Shown here: positions 1-7,909 of the stretch, piece after piece
How the letters are laid out: each line of letters opens with the position of its first letter
Position numbering within the stretch: position 1 is the first letter of the stretch
From: an uncultured Desulfuromonadales bacterium
GTDB taxonomy: Bacteria; Desulfobacterota; Desulfuromonadia; Desulfuromonadales; Trichloromonadaceae
Direction of reading: 5' to 3'
DNA: 42,415 nucleotides
Assembly: GCA_945787285.1 (NCBI GenBank)
Contig: CALZIC010000008.1
Span: 1-42,415 of the forward strand
Notes under the pieces: generated by a model
Databases searched by the model: none
The model's input: only the letters and a program-made list of their open reading frames with translations
What the model was told of the DNA's origin: nothing
Program-made: the position numbers and the translations under genes

Positions 1-71
1 CGGATTCCATAATAGGCGCGGTAGATGAAACTGGACCCGTCAAGCAGGTACAGCTGAGGCGATAATTTCAC
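1..71 (-). CDS. polA: DNA polymerase I, N-terminal fragment (cut by window edge)
   Basis: Only the first 23 codons are inside the window. From a GTG at 71 on the minus strand the translation reads MKLSPQLYLLDGSSFIYRAY followed by YGI. This is the characteristic start of the 5'-nuclease domain of bacterial DNA polymerase I; LxDGSSxxYRAY includes the first metal-binding Asp of that domain. A strong AGGAGA Shine-Dalgarno sequence lies 4 nt before the GTG and supports this start. The gene is divergent from the histidine kinase at 363. Polymerase and exonuclease functions cannot be judged because the rest of the gene is outside. The call rests on a short but distinctive stretch. Confidence 0.85.
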   Translation of the reverse strand, partial: MKLSPQLYLLDGSSFIYRAYYGI

Positions 72-75
72 GTTC

Positions 76-81
76 TCTCCT
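76..81 (-). promoter_or_regulatory. Ribosome binding site of polA (GTG start)
   Basis: AGGAGA on the minus strand, 4 nt upstream of the GTG at 71. It decides the start of the truncated polA reading frame. Confidence 0.7.
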
Positions 82-168
82 GACGTGCGCATCTTTTCTT
101 GAGATTCTGCTCTCTTCAGATCGAGGCTAGAATCGCACATCCTGAAAATTGATCAATATCTTTTTAGC

Positions 169-222
169 AGGAGGCTGTCGGGCTAGCAGGGCTGCAACTA
201 AAAAGTCTAAGTTTGGGACCAG
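169..222 (+). repeat. Repeat family A, diverged left-half copy
   Basis: Begins AGGAGGCTGTCGGGCT, the same end as the copies at 6436 and 25615. It aligns without gaps to the first 54 nt of the 25615 copy; by hand count 40 of 54 positions match, ending in a shared GACCAG. No matching right end is visible downstream, so this looks like a decayed or truncated copy. Confidence 0.55.
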
Positions 223-362
223 CTCCGCGAGAGTCTTCATTGCGGATAACCGTTCTTTGCCAAAATACCCGGGTGACTAATTTGGTAAATCTGTTAAAAA
301 TGAATAGAGAACTCGGCAAGATGCATGTTGTCAGAACAGAACATTAATTTCTTCTCCTGGGC

Positions 363-1967
363 ATGAAAGCTTCTATTCAGGGGGGCGAAATCTTTTTGAA
401 TTATTGGTCTGATTTCCCTAAAACAGCGGATGACCGACAGATGGTAAAAATGGCGCACGACATGGGTTTTCCAAACTCAGCGCAATCCCTGCAAGTCCTG
501 CTGGTGGAGGATTCGCCGACCCATGCTGCCCTGATCAGCGATGCATTCGCGTCGAGCGACAGGCCACTGCACCTGTCGGTAACGAGCTGCCTTGCCGAAG
601 CACGCGAATCGATTGCAAACCACCCACCGAACCTGCTCCTCGCCGACCTGCTCCTTCCCGACGGCCGTGGAACCGACCTGCTGCCCTCCCTTGCCGAAGA
701 TGTCGCTTACCCCGTGGTCATACTGACCAGCCACGGAGATGAGCAGGTTGCCGTCGAAGCGATGAAGCACGGGGCGATCGACTACGTGGTGAAATCGGCG
801 CAAACCCTCAGCCACCTGCCGCAGGTCTGCGAGCGGGCACTGCGGGACTGGGAGCATATCGCCGGGCGCCGGGAGGCGGAAAAAAAACTCAAAATGGCCC
901 TGGAAAAGGTGCGAAAAGACCGGGCCCGGCTCGATGCCATTCTCCAGTCGGTCGGCGACGGTCTCCTGGTCACCGATGAACGCAACCGCATAATCCAGAT
1001 GAGCATGGCGGCCGAATCGATGCTCGGGATCTCCCACAACCAGGCCATCGGACAACCGGTTTCCCGGGTGATCCCGTACAGGGAACTGGTGGAAAAAATC
1101 TGCCAGGCCGCCCAGGGGGAAGAGACCTGGGAACCGATGGACTGGACCCTGCCGAACTCCGACCCCCAATCCCCCAGAATCGTGCAGGTACGTACCTCGC
1201 TGGCCCTCAACCGGGAAAACCAGAGGATCGGGGTGATCACCCTGCTGCAGGAAGTAACCCGGGAGAGAGAAATAGAACGGATGCGCAACCAGTTCATCTC
1301 CACCGCCGCCCACGAACTGCAGACCCCCCTCACAGCGATTATCGGCTATTCGGACCTGCTGCTTCATCAGGACGAATACGGCGTCATCGACGCGGCGCAG
1401 CAGAAGGAATATCATTCTTATATCTGCAGCAAGGCAGAGCGTCTGTCCAGGATTGTCGATGACATGCTCGATCTCAACTGCCTGCAGGCCGGCAAGAAGA
1501 TCCCCCTCGAGATGGCTTGCTGCCCCATTGCCACCCTCGTCGAAAAAGCGGTCGCCCCGTGCAGAAGCGCCTCCGGCCGACACCGCTTCGACATCGAGCT
1601 TGACCCCGCCCATCCCACGGTCGAAGCCGACGGCCAGCGGATCGTGCAGGTTCTCGACAACCTGCTGAGCAATGCCGTCAAGTATTCCCCCCAGGGGGGA
1701 CGGATCCGCATCAGCAGCCAGGCGAGCGAAGACCGGCTGCGGGTCACCGTCAGCGACCAGGGCCTCGGTATGACCCGGGAAGAGGTCGACAGAATTTTCG
1801 ATTATTTCTACCGTGTCGACAGCTCCGACACCGCCCAGGGGGGCCTCGGCCTCGGCATGGCGGTGGTTCGCAGCATCATTGAGGCCCACGGCGGCACCAT
1901 TGCCATCGACAGCGAACCGAACCGGGGGACCGCCGTCTCCTTCACCCTGCCGCTTCCCCCGCCATGA
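363..1967 (+). CDS. Response-regulator/PAS sensor histidine kinase (REC-PAS-HisKA-HATPase_c)
   Basis: A 534-residue soluble kinase with no membrane segment. Residues ~44-160 form a receiver domain: acidic pair E49-D50, phospho-acceptor D95 in ADLLLPDG, T122 and K144 all present. A helical linker leads to a PAS domain (~185-300). A HisKA dimerisation domain follows with the phosphorylatable H317 in AAHELQTPLT, then a HATPase domain with the N-box around N437, G1 box DQGLGM (465-470) and G2 box GGLGLG (493-498). The receiver precedes the kinase, so the protein probably receives phosphate or a signal from another kinase and then acts as a kinase itself. No output regulator is adjacent. In-frame ATGs at 441, 450 and 462 lie before the receiver; none, including 363, has a good ribosome binding site, so the true start is uncertain by ~33 codons. 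The stop overlaps the next gene's start (ATGA). Confidence 0.88.
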   Translation: MKASIQGGEIFLNYWSDFPKTADDRQMVKMAHDMGFPNSAQSLQVLLVEDSPTHAALISDAFASSDRPLHLSVTSCLAEARESIANHPPNLLLADLLLPDGRGTDLLPSLAEDVAYPVVILTSHGDEQVAVEAMKHGAIDYVVKSAQTLSHLPQVCERALRDWEHIAGRREAEKKLKMALEKVRKDRARLDAILQSVGDGLLVTDERNRIIQMSMAAESMLGISHNQAIGQPVSRVIPYRELVEKICQAAQGEETWEPMDWTLPNSDPQSPRIVQVRTSLALNRENQRIGVITLLQEVTREREIERMRNQFISTAAHELQTPLTAIIGYSDLLLHQDEYGVIDAAQQKEYHSYICSKAERLSRIVDDMLDLNCLQAGKKIPLEMACCPIATLVEKAVAPCRSASGRHRFDIELDPAHPTVEADGQRIVQVLDNLLSNAVKYSPQGGRIRISSQASEDRLRVTVSDQGLGMTREEVDRIFDYFYRVDSSDTAQGGLGLGMAVVRSIIEAHGGTIAIDSEPNRGTAVSFTLPLPPP

Positions 1968-2683
1968 TACTGCACTTTCTCGGCAGCCGCGGCTGTATCG
2001 ACCAGCGGTCTTCCCGCCACTGGCGGCACAGCGCGATGATGATCACCCAAGGGCGCGAGCGGATTCTGGTCGACTGCGGCGAGGACTGGCTGGACGAACT
2101 CGACAGCCTTCGCCCCGACGCCGTCATTCTCACTCACGCCCACCCCGACCACACCGGAGGACTCGAGCGAGGTGCCCCCTGCCCGGTCTGGGCCACCCCC
2201 GGGTGCTGGCAAAGCCTCGACGCTCTTCCCGTAGCCGAAAGGCGCCTGCTCCACCCCGGCCAGCCGACAGCGGTCGCCGCCTTGCAACTCACCCCCTGCC
2301 CCCTGGCTCATTCCGTCCGAGCCCCGGCCGTCGGCCTGCTGCTCGACGAAGGAGCGCACCGCATCTTTTACTCCCCCGACGTTGCCGAACTCTCCGACCC
2401 CGCAACGACGCTCCGAGACGTTTCGCTGTACATCGGCGACGGAGCGAGCTTCGACGCATCGCTGCTGCGTGTTGAAAACGGCAACCTGTGCGGCCACGCG
2501 CCAATCCCCAGCCAGCTCGACTGGTGTGCTGCAGCCTGCGTAAAACGGGCTCTGTTCACCCACTGCGGCGAGGAGATCGTTTCCGGAAGTCATGAAGAAA
2601 TGAACAAACGGTTGGAAAACTTGGGAAAAGAAAGGGGAATCGAGGCCGCGCTGGCCTTCGACGGACTTGAAGTCAAGTTCTGA
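1964..2683 (+). CDS. Metallo-beta-lactamase-fold hydrolase
   Basis: A 239-residue protein with the HxHxDH metal motif (H58-A-H60-P-D62-H63) after a short beta-strand core (ILVDCGEDW, 34-42), as in the RNase Z/PhnP-like branch of the metallo-beta-lactamase superfamily. Later metal ligands are plausibly D in FYSPDVAE and H in FTHCGE. It should bind two metals and hydrolyse a phosphodiester or similar ester in the cytoplasm; there is no signal peptide. The start codon overlaps the kinase stop by 4 nt, so the two are translationally coupled, but I know of no established partnership between them. The substrate cannot be told from sequence. The 3' end runs directly into a heptamer repeat array. Confidence 0.8.
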   Translation: MILHFLGSRGCIDQRSSRHWRHSAMMITQGRERILVDCGEDWLDELDSLRPDAVILTHAHPDHTGGLERGAPCPVWATPGCWQSLDALPVAERRLLHPGQPTAVAALQLTPCPLAHSVRAPAVGLLLDEGAHRIFYSPDVAELSDPATTLRDVSLYIGDGASFDASLLRVENGNLCGHAPIPSQLDWCAAACVKRALFTHCGEEIVSGSHEEMNKRLENLGKERGIEAALAFDGLEVKF

Positions 2684-2702
2684 GCTCTGAGTTCCAGCTT
2701 CA

Positions 2703-2813
2703 GCCTTCTGCCTTCTGCCTTCTGCCTTCTGCCTTCCGCCTTCCGCCTTCCGCCTTCCGCCTTCCGCCTTCCGCCTTCCGCCTTCTGCCTTCCGCCTTCC
2801 GCCTTCCGCCTTA
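2703..2813. repeat. Heptanucleotide tandem array (GCCTTCY)n
   Basis: Fifteen complete 7-bp units plus a partial one, in strict phase: four GCCTTCT, then GCCTTCC units with one GCCTTCT interruption. The partial last unit GCCTTA supplies, on the minus strand, the TAA stop of priA. The left side (2683-2702) carries looser related heptads such as AGCTCTG directly at the stop of the upstream gene. The array fills the whole convergent gap between two genes and shows no hairpin terminator. Confidence 0.9.
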
Positions 2814-5006
2814 CAACATATCCACCGGATCGACATCGACGGCTAATCCCACCCCCGCGGGGATCTGCTTTTTCAGCTGCGGCAACCGCACCAGCAGTCG
2901 CCTCAGCGGCATGCGTGCGGGGGCCTTAAGCAGAATCTGTACCCGGGTTTTTCCGCGCAGCCTCGCCAGGGGACAGGGGGCCGGACCGAGGACATCGACC
3001 TCTGCGCCAGCCTGCTCCAGCCCTTCGGCCAGCGCCTCGGCGGCCGCAGCGACCTTCTTGCCGTCATTGCCCGACAGCACCAGGTTGACCAGAAAACCGA
3101 AGGGGGGATAACCGAGTTCCTCGCGAAAGATGACCTCCTGGTCGAAAAACTGCCGGTAGTCGTGAGAGGCGGCACAGACCAGGGCATAGTGCTCGGGCGA
3201 GTAGGTCTGGATGAAGACCCGGCCGGGCAGGAGCCCCCGCCCGGCCCGGCCGGCCACCTGGGTCAGCAGCGAAAAGGTCCGCTCGGCGCTGCGAAAGTCG
3301 GGAAAGTTGAGGGTGGCGTCGGCGTTGACCACCCCGACCAGGGTAACGCCGGGGAAATCGTGCCCTTTGGCGATCATCTGGGTGCCGACCAGAATGTCGA
3401 TCTCATGCCGGGTCATCTGGTCGATCAACTGCTGGTGGGCCCCCTTGCGCGAGGTGGTGTCGCGATCCATGCGGGCCATGCGCGCCCCGGGCAGAAGTTC
3501 GGCCAGCTCGATCTCGAGCCGTTCGGTGCCGACCCCTTCGGGAAGGATGTTTCCTCCACGGCACTGGGGGCAGAGCTCGGGAGGGGTGTCGGTATAGTCG
3601 CAGTAGTGGCAGCGCAGGTGGCGCTGCTGCTGATGGTAGGTGAGTGTGATCTCGCAGTTCGGGCAGCGGAAGGAGGTGCCGCAGTCGGAGCAGAGAATGT
3701 ACGGCGCGAAACCGCGACGGTTGAGCAGGAGCAGCGACTGCTCGCCGCGCTCGAGGTTCTGGCGCAGCGCCTCGGCCAGGGTCTCAGAGAGATATTCACC
3801 GTACGGGGTGGCGGTCATATCGACCATCTCGACCTCGGGCAGGGGCCGGTCCTGAACCCGGCCGGTCAGCTCAAGGTAGGCGGTCTGGCCGCCGAGGGCG
3901 CGGTGAAAGGAGGTCACCGCCGGAGTGGCGCTTCCAAGCAGAACGGTGGCCGCCTCCATCTGCCCGCGCAGCAGGGCCAGGTCGCGGGCGTGATAGCGGA
4001 ACCCCTCCCCCTGCTTGTAGCTGGCCTCGTGCTCCTCGTCGATGACGATCACCCCCAGTTTGGGCAAGGGGGCGAAAACCGCAGAGCGGGCGCCGATGAC
4101 GATATGAACATCCCCGCGGGCAATGGCCCGCCAGGCGTCGTAGCGCTCGCCGTCGGAGAGGCCTGAATGCAGCACCGCGATGGAGGCGGCGCCGTCAACG
4201 AAACGGGCCCTGAAGCGCCCCACCAGCTGGGGGGTCAGGGCGATCTCGGGGACCAGCACCAGGGCCCGGCGACCCTTTTTTAGAGAGCTGGCGATGGCGC
4301 GCAGATAGACCTCGGTTTTGCCGCTGCCGGTCACCCCGTGCAGCAGCAGCGGGGAAAACTCCCCGGCGGCTAGGGCGGTTTCAATCCGCGACAGCACCTC
4401 CTGCTGCTCGGCTGTCGGCTCCACCGGGGTATCGGCGGAGACCGGGGTGGCCAGAAAAGGGTCGCGCACCCGCTCGACCTCGGCTTCTGTCAGAAAAGCG
4501 AGCTCCACCAGCCTCTTCAGGGGGGCGTGGGGGGCGTCGAACCGCTCCCGCAGTACGGAGAGGGGAACGTGACCCTGCTCTCGAACCAAGGCGAGGATTT
4601 GCTGCTGCCGGGTCCCCGACGGCTCGCCGCTCAAGGTGGTCGCTGAAAAAACCTTTTCGCGCAGGATGGAGACCCCCTCCCCCCGGCCTGAAAGCCCCGC
4701 CGGCAGGGCACAGCGGATCACCTCGCCGATGGGGTGGCAGTAATACTCGGCGGCCCGGGTGAAAAAGGGGACCATTTCGGCAAAAAAGAGGGGGGCCTCA
4801 TCGAGGACCTCGGCCACCGGCTTAAGCCCGGCATCATCCCCTTCGCAAATGGCGAGCAGGTAGCCGACCGCCTGCCGCCGGCCGAGCGGCACCTTCAGGC
4901 GCACCCCGACCCGAGCCCGCCCGATCAGTTCTGCGGGGATCGCGTAGGAGAGGGTCTTGTCGATGGGAGCGGCAACCGCCACGGTGGCGATGAGGGATTC
5001 GGTCAC
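2811..5006 (-). CDS. priA: Primosomal protein N' (PriA), replication restart helicase
   Basis: A 731-residue superfamily 2 DNA helicase that reloads the replicative helicase at stalled or broken forks. The N-terminal 3'-DNA-binding domain (TVAVAAPIDKTLSYAIP) is followed by a helicase core with Walker A GVTGSGKT (224-231) and Walker B DEEH (323-326). A zinc-binding cysteine cluster follows (CSDCGTSFRCPNC, CHYC and CPQC motifs), then the C-terminal helicase lobe (GTQMIAKGHDFP, QVAGRAGRG). Length is normal for the family. It starts 13 bp downstream of the symporter gene stop, on the same strand, so it is probably co-transcribed with that gene although the functions are unrelated. Its TAA stop is part of the heptamer array at 2703-2813. 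Confidence 0.96.
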   Translation of the reverse strand: MTESLIATVAVAAPIDKTLSYAIPAELIGRARVGVRLKVPLGRRQAVGYLLAICEGDDAGLKPVAEVLDEAPLFFAEMVPFFTRAAEYYCHPIGEVIRCALPAGLSGRGEGVSILREKVFSATTLSGEPSGTRQQQILALVREQGHVPLSVLRERFDAPHAPLKRLVELAFLTEAEVERVRDPFLATPVSADTPVEPTAEQQEVLSRIETALAAGEFSPLLLHGVTGSGKTEVYLRAIASSLKKGRRALVLVPEIALTPQLVGRFRARFVDGAASIAVLHSGLSDGERYDAWRAIARGDVHIVIGARSAVFAPLPKLGVIVIDEEHEASYKQGEGFRYHARDLALLRGQMEAATVLLGSATPAVTSFHRALGGQTAYLELTGRVQDRPLPEVEMVDMTATPYGEYLSETLAEALRQNLERGEQSLLLLNRRGFAPYILCSDCGTSFRCPNCEITLTYHQQQRHLRCHYCDYTDTPPELCPQCRGGNILPEGVGTERLEIELAELLPGARMARMDRDTTSRKGAHQQLIDQMTRHEIDILVGTQMIAKGHDFPGVTLVGVVNADATLNFPDFRSAERTFSLLTQVAGRAGRGLLPGRVFIQTYSPEHYALVCAASHDYRQFFDQEVIFREELGYPPFGFLVNLVLSGNDGKKVAAAAEALAEGLEQAGAEVDVLGPAPCPLARLRGKTRVQILLKAPARMPLRRLLVRLPQLKKQIPAGVGLAVDVDPVDML

Positions 5007-5019
5007 GGGGATTCGACTC

Positions 5020-6363
5020 TCAGAGATACTCTTCGGGGTTCTTCAGGGCCTGCCGGGTCGCCCTGACCACCACGCCGGAGAGACCGATCAGACCGATCAG
5101 ATTGGGAATGGCCATGGCCCCGTTGGTGGTATCGGAGAAATCCCAAACGAAGCCGACTTTCTGGAAAGCGCCGAGGGCCACCACCAGGCAGAAGACGTAG
5201 CGATAAGGCATACGCGCGCCGAGGCCGAAGATATACTCGATGCACTCCTCGCCGTAATAGGCCCAGCCGATCATGGTCGAATAGGCAAAGATGGCGATGC
5301 CGACGGTGACGATCAGCCCGCCGGGGCCGGGGAGCCCCATTTCGAACGCCTGGTAGGTCAGCGCGCTGGAGGTCTCGCCGCTGGTCCAGGCACCGGTGGA
5401 AAGGATCACCAGGGCGGTCATGGAGCAGACGATGATGGTGTCGAAAAAGACCCCGGTCATGGCGATCAGGCCCTGGCGCACCGGACTCTTGGTGCGGGCG
5501 GCGGCATGGGCGATCGGCGCGCTGCCCAGGCCGGCCTCGTTGGAGAAGACTCCGCGGGCGACGCCGAAACGGATCGCCGCCGAAACCGCCGCCCCGGCAA
5601 AGCCGCCGCTGGCCGCCGCCGGGTTGAACGCGTGGGAGAAGATCAGGGCAAAGGCCTCGGGCACCCTTTCGGCGTTGAGGACCAGAATGACCAGGGCACC
5701 GAGAACGTAGGCGATCCCCATGAAGGGGACCAGCTTCTCGGTGACCTTGCCAATGCGGCGGATGCCGCCGATGATGACGATCCCGGTCAGAGCCGCCAGC
5801 ACCACGCCGGTCCCGACCGGCGAGACGCCCCAGGTCTGCTCGAGGGCCACCGCCACCGAGTTCGACTGGACCATGCTGCCGATGCCGAAGGCGGCAATGC
5901 TGCCGAACAGGGCGAACAGCCAGCCGAGCCATTTGAGTCCGAGCCCTTCGGCGATATAGCGCATCGGCCCGCCCTGCATGGAACCGTCGGGGAGGAGTTG
6001 CCGGTACTCCACCGCCAGAACCGCTTCGGCGTACTTGGTCGCCATGCCGAACAGGGCGCAGACCCACATCCAGAAGATCGCTCCCGGTCCGCCCAGGTGA
6101 ATGGCGGTTGCCACCCCGGCGATGTTGCCGGTGCCGATGGTCGCCGCCAGCGCGGTGGTCAACGCCTGAAAAGGGGTGATATCGCCGTCGGCCTGCTCCT
6201 CGGGGGCCCTGGAGAAGACCAGGCGCAGAGCGCGGGGGAGCTGGACGAACTGAATGAAACCAAGACGAAAACTCAGAAAGGCCCCGGTTCCCACCAGAAA
6301 GGCCAGCATCACCGGGCCCCAGACAAAGCTGTTCAGAGCCGCCATAATCTCGGACAGATTCAT
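5020..6363 (-). CDS. Alanine/glycine:cation (sodium) symporter, AGCS family
   Basis: A 447-residue integral membrane transporter with about ten hydrophobic segments. It has the AGCS signature near residue 95 (ATIGTGNIAGVATAI), in which the GxGNI region contributes to ion and substrate binding, and later conserved stretches such as FSNEAGLGSAPIAHAAA and GWAYYGEECIEY. The family imports alanine or glycine with Na+ or H+. The start at 6363 is well supported by AGGAGG on the minus strand at the right distance. It is the first gene of a likely two-gene transcription unit with priA. The exact substrate is inferred from the family only. Confidence 0.93.
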   Translation of the reverse strand: MNLSEIMAALNSFVWGPVMLAFLVGTGAFLSFRLGFIQFVQLPRALRLVFSRAPEEQADGDITPFQALTTALAATIGTGNIAGVATAIHLGGPGAIFWMWVCALFGMATKYAEAVLAVEYRQLLPDGSMQGGPMRYIAEGLGLKWLGWLFALFGSIAAFGIGSMVQSNSVAVALEQTWGVSPVGTGVVLAALTGIVIIGGIRRIGKVTEKLVPFMGIAYVLGALVILVLNAERVPEAFALIFSHAFNPAAASGGFAGAAVSAAIRFGVARGVFSNEAGLGSAPIAHAAARTKSPVRQGLIAMTGVFFDTIIVCSMTALVILSTGAWTSGETSSALTYQAFEMGLPGPGGLIVTVGIAIFAYSTMIGWAYYGEECIEYIFGLGARMPYRYVFCLVVALGAFQKVGFVWDFSDTTNGAMAIPNLIGLIGLSGVVVRATRQALKNPEEYL

Positions 6364-6435
6364 TCGTTCCTCCTGGTCAATTCGGACAACGTGCCCCGGC
6401 AGAGCACTCGGCGCCGGATAAAGAAAGGGCCGACC

Positions 6436-6541
6436 AGGAGGCTGTCGGGCTTGGCGGGCCGAAACGAAAAATTGGATGGGCGAGAATTTGGACCGATCCG
6501 TCGATTTTGCAGTCGGCTCTTGTTAAGTCTGACAGCCTCCT
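6436..6541. repeat. Repeat family A, short complete copy (MITE-like, 106 bp)
   Basis: The left end AGGAGGCTGTCGGGCTT (6436-6452) and right end AAGTCTGACAGCCTCCT (6525-6541) are inverted repeats agreeing at 15 of 17 positions. The interior aligns with the first ~50 nt and last ~52 nt of the 164-bp copy at 25615 (41 of 52 by hand count at the right end); ~58 bp of its middle are missing. It is non-coding and sits in the gap between fprA and the symporter gene. Confidence 0.8.
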
Positions 6542-6576
6542 AAAGCCGGCCCGTATCAGATTCATGAACCTGCGGT

Positions 6577-7773
6577 CTATTTGGCCTCGAGCAACGCGGC
6601 AGCCACCTGCTCTCCGAGCTCGCGGCAGGCCTGGATATCCTCGTCGGTCGGGGCAAAACGGTAGTGCAATGGGGCGGCGGCCAGGGTGTACTTGAGCCCC
6701 TTGAGGCGCTCCTCGATCAGGTTGACCGCTTCGCCGCTCCAGCCGTAGGAACCGAACACGGCGCCGAGCCGGCCGCGCGGGGTGACGGTGGAGACCAGCG
6801 ACAGGGTGGCCCATACCGGCGGGGGGGCATCGCGGTTGATGGTAGGGACCCCGACCACCAGGGCGTCGGAACGCTCGATTTCGTCGCGCAGCTCATCCTG
6901 GCAGGCAACGGCGATGGCCTTCTCCACCACCTCGATGCCGCGGGCTTCGAGCCCTTCGCGAACGGCGGCGGCCATTTTGCGGGTGTTGCCGTGAGGGGAG
7001 AGGGTCAGCAGCAGGGCCCGCTTGCAGCCGGTATCCTCCACCGGAGCGGCCAGCTCCTTGTAGCGGGCGATGGCGGCCTTGGGATCGCGCCGCAGCAGCG
7101 GACCGTGGGAGGGACAGAGCAGCTCGATTTCAAGCCCTTCGACCTTGGCTACCGCCTCGCGGATCTTGTCCTTGAAGGGGCGCATGATGGCGTCGAAATA
7201 GTGCTCGAACTCGGCGCTAAAGTCGGCAACCTCGTCGTCAAACAGGCCGTCGCCGCAGAAATGGGCCCCGAAAGCATCGCAGGGAAAGAGGATCTTCGCC
7301 TCGGGCAGGTAGGTGAAGATGGTATCGGGCCAGTGCAGGTAGGGGGCAAGGATGAAGCGCAGGGTCTTGCCGCCAAGGTCGATCTCCTCCCCTTCGGCCA
7401 CCACCCGGGTCTTCATCGGCACGCTGTAAAGCTGCTGAAGAAAGTTGGCGGCCGACCGGCTGCAGCAGACGGTGATCTCCGGGTTGGCCTCGAGAAGCTT
7501 GCCGAGGGCACCGGAATGGTCGGGTTCGGTATGGTTGACCACCACCAGGTCGATCTGCTCCAGGGGCACCAGCGAGCTCAGACGCTCGAGATACTGTTCG
7601 GTGAACATGCCCTTGACCGTATCGATCAGCGCCACCTTCTCGCTGCCGCGCACCAGGTAGGCGTTATAGGTCGTGCCGTTGTGGGTGGGAAAGAGTTCGT
7701 CGAATATTCTCAGCTCGGGATGCCGGGCTCCCAACGAGTAGATTCCGGGGCCTATTTCTGCAATGCCGGACAT
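6577..7773 (-). CDS. fprA: FprA-family flavo-diiron protein (O2/NO reductase)
   Basis: A 398-residue A-type flavoprotein. The N-terminal metallo-beta-lactamase-like domain (1-~245) keeps the diiron ligands in the expected spacing: H81-x-E83-x-D85-H86, H147, D166 and H223. The C-terminal flavodoxin domain (~252-398) has an FMN phosphate loop TLSPHGNTRKMA. Proteins of this type reduce O2 to water or NO to N2O in anaerobes, taking electrons from rubredoxin or a similar carrier, and so protect cytoplasmic enzymes from oxygen. No rubredoxin gene is adjacent. The start has a GAAAGG ribosome binding site on the minus strand. It is divergent from the metallophosphoesterase at 7910. Confidence 0.93.
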   Translation of the reverse strand: MSGIAEIGPGIYSLGARHPELRIFDELFPTHNGTTYNAYLVRGSEKVALIDTVKGMFTEQYLERLSSLVPLEQIDLVVVNHTEPDHSGALGKLLEANPEITVCCSRSAANFLQQLYSVPMKTRVVAEGEEIDLGGKTLRFILAPYLHWPDTIFTYLPEAKILFPCDAFGAHFCGDGLFDDEVADFSAEFEHYFDAIMRPFKDKIREAVAKVEGLEIELLCPSHGPLLRRDPKAAIARYKELAAPVEDTGCKRALLLTLSPHGNTRKMAAAVREGLEARGIEVVEKAIAVACQDELRDEIERSDALVVGVPTINRDAPPPVWATLSLVSTVTPRGRLGAVFGSYGWSGEAVNLIEERLKGLKYTLAAAPLHYRFAPTDEDIQACRELGEQVAAALLEAK

Positions 7774-7893
7774 GTGATAGCACCTTTCGTCAAATTAAAT
7801 TAATCACAAAAGCCTATTTAGGTTAAGATACTCCATCCGGTGCAGGCTGACAAGGGGCAGCCCCCTGCGCGCCGAGACTAAAGCCGACAGACC

Positions 7894-7899
7894 AGGAGG
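7894..7899 (+). promoter_or_regulatory. Ribosome binding site favouring a TTG start at 7910
   Basis: AGGAGG, 10 nt before TTG 7910. The alternative ATG at 7952 has only a weak ACAGGA before it, so the TTG start is preferred although the alternative is not excluded. Confidence 0.5.
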
Positions 7900-7909
7900 C
7901 CCGGCCAGA

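Larger units (their letters stand above)
72..362. other. Divergent polA / histidine kinase intergenic region
   Basis: These 291 bp separate the polA start from the kinase start. They contain the polA ribosome binding site and, from 169, a diverged half copy of the 17-bp-ended repeat described below. The stretch is more AT-rich than the flanking genes and must hold both promoters. I see only weak sigma-70 matches (TTGCCA at 257-262 with TAATTT at 278-283, spacer 15), so I do not call a promoter. I see no RNA gene. Confidence 0.5.

Noticed and set aside
477-1889. A 470-codon open frame antisense to the histidine kinase
   Set aside because: The plus strand carries a complete, motif-rich kinase; the antisense frame has no recognisable domain and is expected in high-GC coding DNA.
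2703-2813. A CRISPR array
   Set aside because: Units are 7 bp and contiguous, with no spacers and no cas genes in the window. The same applies to the other heptamer arrays.
1808-2836. A minus-strand frame encoding KAEGGRR repeats
   Set aside because: The repeat peptide is the translation of the 7-bp DNA array; the rest is antisense to the hydrolase gene.
4957-6543. A 528-codon plus-strand frame antisense to the symporter gene
   Set aside because: The minus strand encodes a clear AGCS transporter with a good ribosome binding site; the antisense peptide is low-complexity Gly/Asp-rich shadow.
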